Origin: Roseiarcus sp963721905
Lineage (GTDB): Bacteria > Pseudomonadota > Alphaproteobacteria > Rhizobiales > Beijerinckiaceae
Length of the DNA stretch: 64,000 bases
NCBI GenBank assembly: GCA_963721905.1
Contig: CAVRMF010000003.1
Location: 1 to 64,000, forward strand
Direction: 5' to 3'
Below, piece by piece: positions 7,401-15,509 of the stretch; position 1 is the stretch's first letter, and each line of letters opens with the position of its first letter. Under the pieces are notes generated by a model. It was not told the origin of the DNA. It searched no databases and saw only the letters and a program-made list of their open reading frames with translations. The position numbers and the translations under genes were made by a program.

Positions 7401-9650
7401 GAAGAAACGTTCGGCATCTCGCCGGAAATGATCCAATTTCTTAAGGGACGCCCGCAGGCCCCCGGCCGATACTCGATGGCGGGGCGGGTCGCTTTATCCG
7501 GAAAAGTCGAGACAATCCGCGATGTTCTGACCAATTCGGAGTACGATTTTCCCGTCAACGCGCTCAACCGAACGCGATCGTTGCTCGGCGTGCCGCTGCT
7601 GAGGAATGACAGAGTGGAAGGCGTGTTCGTTCTCTCTCGGCCAGAGCCCGGCGAATTCTCGCCGCGTCTGATCGAACTGGTTCGCACCTTCGCCGACCAG
7701 GCCGTCATCGCCATCGAGAACGTCCGCCTGTTCGACGAGGTGCAGGCGCGCACCCGCGATCTCGCGGAAGCGTTGCAGCAGCAAACAGCGACAGCTGATG
7801 TATTGAAGGTGATCAGCCGCTCGACCTTTGATCTTCAACCGGTTCTGGAGACATTGGTCGATAGCGTGGCGCGTCTGTGCGACACCGAAATGGCGTTCAT
7901 CCTGCGCCGTGATGGCGAAGTATTTCGGGCGGGCGCGGCAGTCGGCTACTCGCGCGAATACATGGAATATTTGCAATCCCACCCGCTGAGCGTCAACCGT
8001 GGATCTGTCACAGGGCGCGTTGCTCTCGAGGGCCGGATCGTTCAGATCGCGGATGTAACAACCGATACCGACTACACGCTGACTCAAACGACCAGTCTCA
8101 CGGGGCAGCGGACCGCCCTCGGTGTGCCGCTGTTTCGTGAGGGACAAGTGATCGGCGTCTTCGTGCTCGCCCGTCGGCGGGTAGAGCCTTTCACTGAGAG
8201 GCAGATCGAGCTTGCCACAACATTTGCGGATCAGGCCGCCATCGCCATCAACAATGTTGGCTTGTTCAACGAGACTCAGGAAGCGCTGCAACAGCAAACC
8301 GCCACCGCCGAGGTGCTGAAGGTCATCAGCCGCTCGGCCTTCGATCTGCAGGCGGTGTTCAGGACGCTGATTTCGTCCGCAGTCGACCTCTGCGGCGCCG
8401 ACGGCGGCACGATTTGCGTTCGCAATGGGAACGTCTTCCGCTTTCGCGCCAACGCCGGCGCCAGCCAGACTGAGGCCTTGACCAAATATCTCGAAGAGCA
8501 TCCGGCGACGCCGGGGCCGGGGTCGACGGCCGGCCGGGTGCTTCTGTCCGGCAAGGTGGAGGCGATACCCGACTGTCTCGAAGACCCGGACTACGCCATT
8601 CCGATGGATTCGCTCAGCCAGTCGGTGCGCTCCATCCTGGGCGTGCCACTGCTAGGAAAGGAAGGGATGGAGGGCGCGCTGGTCATCACGCGCAAGGAGC
8701 CGGGACATTTTACCGAACGCCAGGTCGAGATCGTCCAGACCTTCGCCGACCAAGCCGTGATCGCGATCGAGAACGTGCGCCTGTTCGACGAGGTCCAGGC
8801 GCGGACGAAGGAGCTCGCGGCCTCGCTCGACGATCTGCGCAAGGCGCAGGACCGGCTGGTCCAGTCGGAAAAGCTCGCTTCGCTCGGCCAGCTCACTGCC
8901 GGCATCGCCCACGAAATCAAGAACCCGCTCAATTTCGTCAACAATTTCTCGGCGCTCTCGCGCGAGCTCGTGGACGAGCTCGGCGAGACGCTCAAGCGCG
9001 CGCCGCTGGAGAAAGCTCAGCGCGAGGAGGCCGACGAGCTGATCGGGACCATCGGCGCCAATCTCGACAAGGTGGTCAGCCACGGCAAGCGCGCCGATTC
9101 GATCGTGAAGAACATGCTCTTGCATTCGCGCGAAGGGTCGGGCGAGCGCACCAGCGTCAATGTCAACGCCATGGTCGAGGAGGCGCTGAACCTCGCCTAT
9201 CATGGCGCGCGAGCCGAAAAGCCCGGCTTCAACGTGACAATCGCCAAATCGCTGGACGACAGGGCCGGCGCCGCCGAGATTTATGCACAGGAAATGACGC
9301 GCGTGCTCCTGAACTTGATTTCCAACGGGTTCTACGCAACGACGAAGCGCAAGCAGGGCGAGGGCAATAGGACCTATGAACCGACGATTTCCGCCTCCAC
9401 ACGCGACCTCGGCGATCGCGTCGAGATCGCCATTCGCGACAACGGGACCGGCATTCCGGACGAGGTGAAGGCGAAAATGTTCAATCCGTTCTTCACCACC
9501 AAGCCCGCCGGCGAAGGCACGGGGCTCGGTCTCTCGCTCAGCCACGATATCGTCGTCAAGCAGCATGGCGGGAGGCTCGAGGTTTCGACCGAGCCGGGAT
9601 CCTACACCCAGTTCACCATCGTCCTGCCGCGCGCGGGAGCCGCGGCATGA
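4491..9650 (+). CDS. Soluble hybrid-sensor histidine kinase with eight tandem GAF domains
   Basis: This 1719-residue protein has no membrane segment and is probably cytoplasmic. Eight GAF-type sensory units follow one another with a period of about 170-180 residues. Each starts with a linker of the form EALQQQTATAEVLKVISRS (first unit ARQTATSEILRVIS) at about residues 42, 209, 380, 558, 735, 915, 1092 and 1262, and ends with TFADQAAIAIENARLF. A HisKA dimerisation helix follows, with the phospho-acceptor histidine in GIAHEIKNPLNFVNNFS (about residue 1474). The C-terminal ATPase has LLNLISNGFYA (N box), IRDNGTGIP (G1), NPFFTTKPAGEGTGLGLSLS (F and G2 boxes). It overlaps the next receiver gene by ATGA, so that protein is the likely phosphorylation partner. 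The ligand of the GAF units is unknown. Confidence 0.93.
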   Translation: MPNRRAAPSLKPSPKPPRDAAKGPTREALLAALGERELAEAMARQTATSEILRVISQSPTDARPVFDRIVVTAARLLRCDMAFVLLREGDAYVHTAGATPEGPMTDLAPERHPIDPSANFPSRAFLAKTMLHLPDWSQIDLPEHERRIHETFGVNSVLYLPLLLGDECIGLLAVGGRRANIFGPSEIAQAESFRDQALIAMENARLFNETQEALEHQKASGEVLRAITRSVADTTPVFENILDASQRLFGTEEVCIFMVGEDGMVRPAAARGPGFSAARNDVMPLDGSRTGRVIRERRVHHIPDGLAEPGTPPALLERMRSSGNVSIAFAPMLWEDSGLGSIAILRSPPRPFSERELELLRGFADQAAIAIQNARMFRETNEALEQQKASADVLGAISKSVADTAPVFEEILGACQRLFGSDEIGIYTIGDDDMVRVAAWRGPRAEEVRRDVTPVGESITGRIIRERRTHHIPDLRAEPNLSPTVRDRVDRLGGASLLYAPMLWEDRGLGSILVVRSPPKPFTDREQALLQSFADQAAIAIQNARLFEAVQAKTRDLEEALAQQTATAEVLKVISRSAFDLNLAASTILEAAAKLCRAPLATLHLRDGDVCRLATQFGLPEAFERETRENPIPVRYPLHSRRTARASEVAHYSDAWADPDYLYKSTARLAGYRAIVVVPLMRDGELVGIFSLGRPEPDPFTESQIKLTQTFADQAAIAIENARLFNEVKARTEDLSEALQQQTATAEVLKVISRSAFDLQTVFDTLLGSAVALSGADSGVLGVRDGDAFRCRSFVNKSPDLVRFLSENPITPGSGSVLGRVALSGRIEWIEDTLADSALSMGNVIRRTNDDRALVGVPLLRDARIEGAIVLGRSEPGRFSARAVELVQTFADQAVIAIENVRLFEEVQARTRDLTEALQQQTATADVLKVISRSAFDLKTVLQTLIRSAVELSGSLNGVICLRKGDLFYFEETFGISPEMIQFLKGRPQAPGRYSMAGRVALSGKVETIRDVLTNSEYDFPVNALNRTRSLLGVPLLRNDRVEGVFVLSRPEPGEFSPRLIELVRTFADQAVIAIENVRLFDEVQARTRDLAEALQQQTATADVLKVISRSTFDLQPVLETLVDSVARLCDTEMAFILRRDGEVFRAGAAVGYSREYMEYLQSHPLSVNRGSVTGRVALEGRIVQIADVTTDTDYTLTQTTSLTGQRTALGVPLFREGQVIGVFVLARRRVEPFTERQIELATTFADQAAIAINNVGLFNETQEALQQQTATAEVLKVISRSAFDLQAVFRTLISSAVDLCGADGGTICVRNGNVFRFRANAGASQTEALTKYLEEHPATPGPGSTAGRVLLSGKVEAIPDCLEDPDYAIPMDSLSQSVRSILGVPLLGKEGMEGALVITRKEPGHFTERQVEIVQTFADQAVIAIENVRLFDEVQARTKELAASLDDLRKAQDRLVQSEKLASLGQLTAGIAHEIKNPLNFVNNFSALSRELVDELGETLKRAPLEKAQREEADELIGTIGANLDKVVSHGKRADSIVKNMLLHSREGSGERTSVNVNAMVEEALNLAYHGARAEKPGFNVTIAKSLDDRAGAAEIYAQEMTRVLLNLISNGFYATTKRKQGEGNRTYEPTISASTRDLGDRVEIAIRDNGTGIPDEVKAKMFNPFFTTKPAGEGTGLGLSLSHDIVVKQHGGRLEVSTEPGSYTQFTIVLPRAGAAA

Positions 9651-10045
9651 GCGCGCTAATCCTGGTCGTCGACGATGAGCCTGACGTTGCCGACCTCTTC
9701 CGTCAGCAGTTCCGCAAGGAACTGCGCGCCTCGCGCTTCGCGATGGAATTCGCCCAATCCGCGCCCGAAGCGCTCGAACGCGTCGGCGCGGCGGAGAGCG
9801 CAAGTCTCATTCTCATCCTCTCCGACATCAACATGCCGGGCATGAGCGGTCTCGAATTGCTGCCGCGCGCGCGAAAAGCCCGGCCCGACGTGCCCGTCAT
9901 CATTATCACCGCCTATGGCGACTCTGAAACGCGGCGTAAGGCCGTCGAGGCCGGCGCCGCGGGGCTCTACGCCAAGCCTATCGACTTTCCCGAATTGCGC
10001 GGCGAGATCGGGCGCCGGCTGGACCAAGCGACGGGCGTCTCATGA
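9647..10045 (+). CDS. Single-domain response regulator receiver (CheY-like)
   Basis: This 132-residue protein consists of one receiver domain with no output module. Acidic pocket residues are Asp9 and Asp10 (VVDDEPD), the phospho-acceptor is Asp60 (LSDINMPGMSG), the switch threonine is Thr88 (IIITAYGD) and the conserved lysine is Lys110 (YAKPID). It overlaps the eight-GAF kinase by four bases (ATGA) and is itself overlapped by the next gene in the same way, so all three are translationally coupled. It may act as a phosphate shuttle or as a competitor of the receiver on the downstream cyclase. Confidence 0.93.
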   Translation: MSALILVVDDEPDVADLFRQQFRKELRASRFAMEFAQSAPEALERVGAAESASLILILSDINMPGMSGLELLPRARKARPDVPVIIITAYGDSETRRKAVEAGAAGLYAKPIDFPELRGEIGRRLDQATGVS

Positions 10046-11292
10046 CGGCGAAAATTCTCGTCGTTGACGACGAGCCCGATCTGGAAGACCTCGTCACGCA
10101 AAAGTTCCGTCGCCAGATCAAGGATGGTTCGATCGCGTTCGGCTTTGCGCGCGACGGGATGGAGGCGCTGGCCTTCCTGACCGAGAACCCGGATTTCGAC
10201 ATGGTCGTGTCCGACATCAACATGCCTCGCATGGATGGGCTCACCCTGCTCGCGAAACTGCAGGACGAAGCGACACGGTTCTCGACTGTCATCGTGTCGG
10301 CTTACGGCGATATGGCCAACATCCGCACCGCGATGAACCGGGGCGCGTTCGACTTTCTCACCAAGCCCATCGACTTCGCCGACTTCGAAACCACCGTCCG
10401 CAAGACGATTGCGCATGTTTCCGACCTCAAGGACGCACGACAGCGTCAGGCGGCGGCGGAGCGCGCGCATGCGTCGCTCTCGCGCTATTTCTCGCCCAAT
10501 CTCGCTCGCAGCCTCGCTGCCGACGCCAACGCGCTCGCGCCCGGCGGAGAACGGCGCGAGATCGCGACGCTGTTCACCGACATTGCGGGCTTCACGCCGC
10601 TGGTCGAATCGCTCGATCCCCGCCAGCTTGCGAGCCTGCTCAGCGGCTATCTCGAAGGCATGACGGAAATCGTATTCGCGCACGAGGGCACGGTCGCCAA
10701 GATCATCGGCGACGCGATCCATGTCCTCTTCGGCGCGCCCGGCGACCAGCCCGACGCGGCGTCCCGCGCCATCGCCTGCGCGCTCGCGCTCGACGCACGC
10801 TCGGAAGCCTACCGGAGCGAATGGAAGGCGCTCGGCGTGGCGCTTGGCGTCACCCGCATCGGCGTTCACGCGGGACCGGCGATCGTGGGCAATTTCGGCG
10901 GCGGGCGGCTCTTCGACTATACCGCCTACGGCGACACCATTAATGCCGCGGCCCGGCTCGAGGCGGTCAATAAGCAGCTCGGCACCCGCATCTGCGTCAG
11001 CGCCGTCGCCGCCGAGCGCGCGGACGGATTTTTCGGCCGCCCGGTCGGCGATCTGGTGCTGCGCGGGCGGAAGGAGCCGATGCGCGTATACGAGCCGCTC
11101 ACGCCGGAGGAGAGCGCCAGTCGCGACACCTCTGCCTATCTCGCCGCCTTCGCCAAGCTCGAGGCCGGCGATTCCAGCGCGCTCGCCGCCTTTGCCGCCC
11201 TGATCGGCGAACGGCCGGGAGACGCGCTCGCACAATATCACCTGAAGCGGCTGCTCAACGGCGGCGTCGGAACGCGGATCGAAATGGCGTAG
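10042..11292 (+). CDS. Response regulator with class III adenylate/guanylate cyclase output domain
   Basis: This 416-residue protein has an N-terminal receiver (Asp9, Asp10, phospho-acceptor Asp58 in VSDINMPRMDG, Ser86, Lys108 in LTKPID) and a short helical connector (about 125-160). A class III nucleotide cyclase domain follows, from about residue 170. Metal-binding aspartates are Asp180 (LFTDIAGFT) and Asp224 (KIIGDAIHVLFG), and the nucleotide-binding segment is AYGDTINAAARLEAVNK. It should make cAMP (less likely cGMP) when phosphorylated by the adjacent kinase. The C-terminal 60 residues are family tail. Start ATG overlaps the preceding stop (ATGA). The two receivers share near-identical motifs (DINMP, KPIDF) and may have arisen by duplication. 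Confidence 0.93.
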   Translation: MTAKILVVDDEPDLEDLVTQKFRRQIKDGSIAFGFARDGMEALAFLTENPDFDMVVSDINMPRMDGLTLLAKLQDEATRFSTVIVSAYGDMANIRTAMNRGAFDFLTKPIDFADFETTVRKTIAHVSDLKDARQRQAAAERAHASLSRYFSPNLARSLAADANALAPGGERREIATLFTDIAGFTPLVESLDPRQLASLLSGYLEGMTEIVFAHEGTVAKIIGDAIHVLFGAPGDQPDAASRAIACALALDARSEAYRSEWKALGVALGVTRIGVHAGPAIVGNFGGGRLFDYTAYGDTINAAARLEAVNKQLGTRICVSAVAAERADGFFGRPVGDLVLRGRKEPMRVYEPLTPEESASRDTSAYLAAFAKLEAGDSSALAAFAALIGERPGDALAQYHLKRLLNGGVGTRIEMA

Positions 11293-11326
11293 AACGGTGG
11301 CGCAAAGCGGGCCGTCGAGCGCGACA

Positions 11327-12826
11327 ATGACCAAGCACCACATCATCGCTTTTGACGCCGGGGGGACGGCGGTCAAGGCCGCGCTCTATGACGAAAGCGG
11401 ACGCGAATGCGCCGTCGCCAGCGTCGCAATGGCGCCGCTGCATCCCGCGCCCGGCTTTCTGGAGCGCGATCCTGAGGGCATGTGGGCGGCGATCTGCTTA
11501 ACGACACGCAAGGTCCTGCACGAGGCCGGGGTCGCGCCATCCTCGATCGCGGTCGTCGGCCTGACAGGCTATGGCAACGGCCTCTATCTGGTGGACCGGA
11601 ACGGCGAACCCACGCGCAACGGCATCCTCTCCACGGATCAACGCGCGCAGGGCGAGGTCGCGCTCTGGCGCGAGGCGGGGCTCGAGGCCGGCGTCATTGC
11701 GCTGACCTGGCACAAGCTTTGGGCCGGCAAGCCGCTTCCGCTGATCGCCTGGCTAGAAAAGCACGAGCCCGACAGTCTTGCGCGCGCCGCTCGCGCCCTC
11801 ATGTGCAAGGACTACATCCGATATCGGCTGACCGGGATCCTCGCTACGGAAATCAGCGACCTGTCCTCGGGGGGCCTGATCGACCAGCGCGCGAGACGAT
11901 GGACCCCGGCGGTTTTGGACCGCCTGGGCTTGAGCCGCTACGAACGGCTCTTCGGCGACGCATTGGAGCCCCTGGCCATCGCCGGCGCAGTGACGGAGAA
12001 GGCGGCCCTCAAAACCGGGCTCGTCGCCGGAACGCCGGTCTCGGCAGGCTATGCCGATGGGCCCGCGATGGCTCTTGGGCTCGGGGCGACGGACGAGATC
12101 GTCATCAGCGTCATTTCGGGGACTTGGGGGCTCAACCAGCTCGCCAGCAGGACCCCGATCACCGATGGCTCCATCTCCGCGCCAATTCTTGGGGCGAGGC
12201 CGGGCGATTTCGTTCTGACCGACGCTGGCCCGAACTCGGCGAGCGCGTTCGAATGGTTTGTCGACTCGGTCCTTGCCCCAGCGGACAGTGGCCGGCGCGA
12301 TCGCGACGCCCTCTTTGATTTCTGCAACAGGGAAGTGTCGCAGACCCGCGCGAGCGACGCGATCCCCTATTTTCTTCCCTATCTCAATGGCCGGCTCGAT
12401 GAGCCGGAGGCGCGCGGCGGATTCATCGGCCTTGCCTCCTGGCACGGGCTGCCCGAAATGGTGCGCGCCATCTATGAGGGCGTAGCGTTCGAGCATCGCG
12501 GCCATATCGATCATTTGCTCAGGGGCCGCGACCGGCCGATCGCGGCGCGGTTTGCCGGAGGCGCGGCGCGCAGCCGGCCCTGGCTCGAGATTTTCGCCGC
12601 CGCCATCGACTTGCCGCTCGAAATCGCCGCCGCCGAAGAGCTCGGCGCGCTCGGCGCCGCGATTATCGCCGCGGTCGGCGCCGGTCTTTATCCCGATCTC
12701 GAGACGGCCGTCGCCTCGATGACGCGCGTTCGCGGCCGGATCGAGCCGGACCCCGCGCTGACCGAAATTCTCGCCCGCCGAAGCGTTGCTTTCAAAGCGC
12801 TGCGCAACGCTTTGAATCCATTGTGA
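11327..12826 (+). CDS. FGGY-family carbohydrate kinase (xylulose/L-xylulose kinase-like)
   Basis: About 499 residues of a two-lobed sugar kinase of the ASKHA fold. The N-terminal phosphate loop is FDAGGTAVKAALYD, the substrate region contains LTGYGNGLYLVD and STDQRAQGE, and the C-terminal lobe carries ISGTWGLNQ and FAGGAARSRPWLEIFAAA followed by ELGALGAAIIAA, the second FGGY-type signature. Substrate cannot be fixed from sequence; the overall pattern is closest to L-xylulose/erythritol-type kinases as I know them. I chose the ATG at 11327 (MTKHHIIAFDAGG) because it starts just before the fold; a GTG at 11297 in the same frame is an alternative that would add ten residues. It follows the cyclase by 34 bases and could be cotranscribed, although no functional link is evident. 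Confidence 0.85.
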   Translation: MTKHHIIAFDAGGTAVKAALYDESGRECAVASVAMAPLHPAPGFLERDPEGMWAAICLTTRKVLHEAGVAPSSIAVVGLTGYGNGLYLVDRNGEPTRNGILSTDQRAQGEVALWREAGLEAGVIALTWHKLWAGKPLPLIAWLEKHEPDSLARAARALMCKDYIRYRLTGILATEISDLSSGGLIDQRARRWTPAVLDRLGLSRYERLFGDALEPLAIAGAVTEKAALKTGLVAGTPVSAGYADGPAMALGLGATDEIVISVISGTWGLNQLASRTPITDGSISAPILGARPGDFVLTDAGPNSASAFEWFVDSVLAPADSGRRDRDALFDFCNREVSQTRASDAIPYFLPYLNGRLDEPEARGGFIGLASWHGLPEMVRAIYEGVAFEHRGHIDHLLRGRDRPIAARFAGGAARSRPWLEIFAAAIDLPLEIAAAEELGALGAAIIAAVGAGLYPDLETAVASMTRVRGRIEPDPALTEILARRSVAFKALRNALNPL

Positions 12827-12848
12827 TCGGCGCTCTGAATCCCCACGT

Positions 12849-12899
12849 CCTGAGGCGTCTCTTGCATCGTCCTTCGAGGCCGCTTGGCGGCGCCTCAGG
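12849..12899. repeat. Imperfect palindromic repeat element / hairpin
   Basis: Outer arms CCTGAGGCG (12849-12857) and CGCCTCAGG (12891-12899) are perfectly complementary, and an inner GCCGC-TTG-GCGGC hairpin lies beside the right arm. The motifs TCCTTCGAG and GCCTCAGGA resemble the dispersed palindromic elements found in many Bradyrhizobium-like genomes. It lies between the sugar kinase and a convergent gene, where it could also help end transcription. A second hairpin-like segment, GCCCAAG-CTCCG-CCTGGGC, follows at about 12937. Confidence 0.5.
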
Positions 12900-12978
12900 A
12901 GAAGGAATCAGCTCACCGGCGCCTTTTGAAAGGCCCAAGCTCCGCCTGGGCTCGATACGCCTGGTCCAGCGACGCCAA

Positions 12979-13683
12979 TCAGCCGAGCGGAATCGGACCG
13001 GCTGACCGGCGATAGGACGCAAAGCCGAGACCGGCAAAGCCCATCAGCATCATGGCCCAGGTCGAAGCCTCCGGAATTGCGGCAGAGACGCCGGTCAGGG
13101 GCGTACTCACGAAAGGACCCCCATTCAGGCTGAACTCGGTCTGGTTGTAGAAGACGTAGTCAACCAGCAGACCCAGGGTCCCTGGCGGGGGAAGGGAAAA
13201 AGTGATCGTTCCGAGCGTAGGCATCGTCGGACTGATCTGGGCGACTACGGGAATGCCGTCGATGGTCCCGGTCCAGGTCGCCATCAGCATCTGCGCATTG
13301 AACGTGCCCGTCTCGAAAGCGCTCGAGCGGCCGAAAATTTCTACCTCCACGTCGCCGTTGGTCAGCGTGAAGGTGCTGAATACGCCATGGTTGTCGAACG
13401 TCACGGTCTGCGACGGACCGGTGGTGTCAAACACCGTAGACGTAGCATAGGTGTAGAACTCGTTACCGCCATGGTTTTGAAGGACGAAGCCGTCGAAATT
13501 CGCCACCGTTGTCATGTCGAACGTGCCAAACGGGGTCATGTAAGGGCCGCCGGTCAGATAGGCTACGCTGTCGCTCGGAAACGGATCGCCGTCCGGCGTA
13601 AGCACCGGGGCGGCCTGGACCCCGCCAATCGAAACGCCGATTGCCACCGCGGTCACCGCGGCAGAGAGCAGAAAGTTTCTCAT
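12979..13683 (-). CDS. Exported protein with alphaproteobacterial PEP-CTERM-like sorting tail
   Basis: This 234-residue protein begins with a signal peptide (hydrophobic stretch ending GVQAA near residue 25). The middle is rich in Thr, Gly, Phe and Val, with many beta-strand-like segments, and has no recognised enzymatic motif. The C-terminus is IPEASTWAMMLMGFAGLGF followed by ASYRR: a PEP-type motif, one hydrophobic helix and a basic end, which is the sorting signal recognised by an exosortase. Start chosen is the ATG at 13683 because an AGGGGG ribosome binding site lies 5 bases upstream; a GTG one codon earlier is too close to it. No exosortase gene is in the window. Function unknown; surface or extracellular matrix role is inferred from the tail. 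Confidence 0.82.
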   Translation of the reverse strand: MRNFLLSAAVTAVAIGVSIGGVQAAPVLTPDGDPFPSDSVAYLTGGPYMTPFGTFDMTTVANFDGFVLQNHGGNEFYTYATSTVFDTTGPSQTVTFDNHGVFSTFTLTNGDVEVEIFGRSSAFETGTFNAQMLMATWTGTIDGIPVVAQISPTMPTLGTITFSLPPPGTLGLLVDYVFYNQTEFSLNGGPFVSTPLTGVSAAIPEASTWAMMLMGFAGLGFASYRRSAGPIPLG

Positions 13684-13955
13684 CACAACCCCCTTTCGAA
13701 ACGCGTGCGGATCGCGAAAACCTCAAGCGCCGGCCACCTTCCGTAACTTCCGCGCATTACAGAACGATTACATGGAAAGAAATAAATGCCTTAGCGATAC
13801 AACCGGCCAATTCAGTCTAAGTCCTGAGAGGACCGATGTCCAGCTTGAAACACCCAACTTTGGGCGGGGAAGACGAAGAGGGTCAGTCAATGTCGCCGGT
13901 TCTGGCGGCGGGGACGACGACGTCCTACATGAGGTGCCCGAACGGAGGAACGACG
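13684..13955. promoter_or_regulatory. Divergent intergenic region between the PEP-CTERM-like gene and the first cyclase
   Basis: These 272 bases lie between divergent genes. The section from about 13755 to 13825 is noticeably AT-rich for this genome and is the likely promoter zone. An open frame runs through 13836-13955 into the cyclase, but the strong GGAGG at 13944-13948 before ATG 13956 makes that upstream part leader rather than coding. No operator-like palindrome was recognised. Confidence 0.4.
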
Positions 13956-15389
13956 ATGGCCGAGGCAACGGCGCTCTGGGAACTCTTGCGGCAGACGGCG
14001 GACCCGAAAGTCGCCGACGCATTGAAGACGGCGGTTGAAACCGGGTCGGACCGGTCGCTCAACCGCATCAACCCGCTCGCCTTCGCCGCCGAGCGCGGGC
14101 TCAACGAGGAGGCGGCGATCGGCGCGCTCGTTCATGCGGCGCGGCTCGGCCTCTTCGACATGTCCTGGAACATGCTCTGTCCGGGCTGCGGCGGCGTGCT
14201 CGAAACGGCCGTCGCCCTGAAGAGCATCAATCGCGACCACTATTTCTGTGCGTTCTGCGTGCAGGATAACGAGCCGACCCTCGACCAGCTGGTCGAAGTC
14301 ACTTTCACAGTCGATCCGAGAGTCCGGCGAATCGGGGCGCATGATCCGAGCTCTCTGTCCATGTCCGAATACATGCGGCAGGTCTTCTGGAGCTCCGGCG
14401 CCGTGGTCCCGGAGGACCTTGAGGGCGCGATCCAGAAGGTGACGCTCGACCTGATGGAGCTTCAACCAGGCGAGAAAGCCTCGATGTCGCTGACGCTGCC
14501 GAAGGGCCTCATCATCGCTTTCGATCCGGTCACCCATTCAACCCTCTATCTCGAGGTCGCGGGCGATGAAACGAGCGAACGCCGCAGCCTGTCGGTGGTG
14601 CTCGCGGATTCGCATTCCCATTTCGGCTCGATGAAGGTCCAGCCCGGCCCTGCGCGCATCACGTTCGACAACAAATCCGGCCAGCGGACGCTGCCTGGCC
14701 TCTGGGTCCACACCTCGGAGGTGGACAATCTCTCCAACCGCCGACGCCCGGTGCTGACTGCGAACAGGCTTCTCAGCAACCAGACCTTCCGCGACCTCTA
14801 TCGCAGTGGCACATTCGACCCCGAGCAGCGCTTCAAGATCACGAGTTTTACCATCCTCTTCACCGATCTCCGGGGCTCAACCGCGCTCTACGACCGCGTC
14901 GGCGATCTCGCCGCCTTCGACTTGGTGCGCAGCCACTTCGGCGAGCTTCTGGCGGCGGTCGTGGCCGAGGGCGGCGCGGTGGTGAAGACGATCGGGGACG
15001 CCGTGATGGCGACCTTCCCGACGCCCGACCGGGCGTTGCGCGCCGCGATGCGAATGCGGGAGGCCATGCGCAGGATCAACGAAGAGCGCGGCAGCGAAGA
15101 CCTCGCGCTCAACATCGGCCTGCACGAGGGACCCTGCCTCGCCGTGATGCTCGATGACCGGCAGGACTATTTCGGCCTATCTGTCAACATCGCCTCGCGC
15201 GTCCAGGAGCTCGCCGACCCGACGGCGATCCTGGCGACAAAGCCGGTCGTGGACGCAGCCGAAGCCGCAGGCCTCGTCGGCGCGGCCGGCTACAAGACGA
15301 GCTCTCGCCAATTGTCGCTACGCGGCGTCAGCGAAGCGTTCGCGATCTACGAGATTCGCGAGCCGGAGCGGGCCGCCGCGGCGGCGTGA
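13956..15389 (+). CDS. Class III adenylate cyclase with N-terminal DUF5939-type zinc-ribbon-like domain
   Basis: This 477-residue protein has an N-terminal domain of about 280 residues of the DUF5939 type, containing two CxxC pairs (Cys75/Cys78 in CPGCGG and Cys98/Cys101 in CAFC) that look like a zinc ribbon. A C-terminal class III cyclase domain starts near residue 295. Cyclase motifs are LFTDLRGSTALYDRVGD, VVKTIGDAVMATF and YFGLSVNIASRVQ, so both metal-binding aspartates and the Asn/Arg of the catalytic site are present. Predicted product is cAMP. Start at 13956 was chosen over an in-frame ATG at 13836 because of GGAGG seven bases upstream and because the paralogue at 15510 starts at the same residue (MAEATALWELLRQ). 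It is followed by a tandem paralogue after 120 bases. Confidence 0.88.
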   Translation: MAEATALWELLRQTADPKVADALKTAVETGSDRSLNRINPLAFAAERGLNEEAAIGALVHAARLGLFDMSWNMLCPGCGGVLETAVALKSINRDHYFCAFCVQDNEPTLDQLVEVTFTVDPRVRRIGAHDPSSLSMSEYMRQVFWSSGAVVPEDLEGAIQKVTLDLMELQPGEKASMSLTLPKGLIIAFDPVTHSTLYLEVAGDETSERRSLSVVLADSHSHFGSMKVQPGPARITFDNKSGQRTLPGLWVHTSEVDNLSNRRRPVLTANRLLSNQTFRDLYRSGTFDPEQRFKITSFTILFTDLRGSTALYDRVGDLAAFDLVRSHFGELLAAVVAEGGAVVKTIGDAVMATFPTPDRALRAAMRMREAMRRINEERGSEDLALNIGLHEGPCLAVMLDDRQDYFGLSVNIASRVQELADPTAILATKPVVDAAEAAGLVGAAGYKTSSRQLSLRGVSEAFAIYEIREPERAAAAA

Positions 15390-15509
15390 GGGATACCGGC
15401 GATGCCGCCGCGCCAAGCAGGTTGAATTCCGCCCGTTTTTGACGGTCGGGGCGCGCGCGCCTATGATCTTTATGGGAACACGGCCCCTCGCGGTCGCGGA
15501 GGCAGCGCG

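Noticed and set aside
9967..11376. 469-codon minus-strand open frame
   Set aside because: Antisense to the receiver-cyclase, which has complete motifs; the frame is open only because of high GC.
13836..13955. Longer N-terminus of the first cyclase (40 extra residues)
   Set aside because: The strong GGAGG before ATG 13956 and the matching start of the paralogue show that translation begins at 13956.
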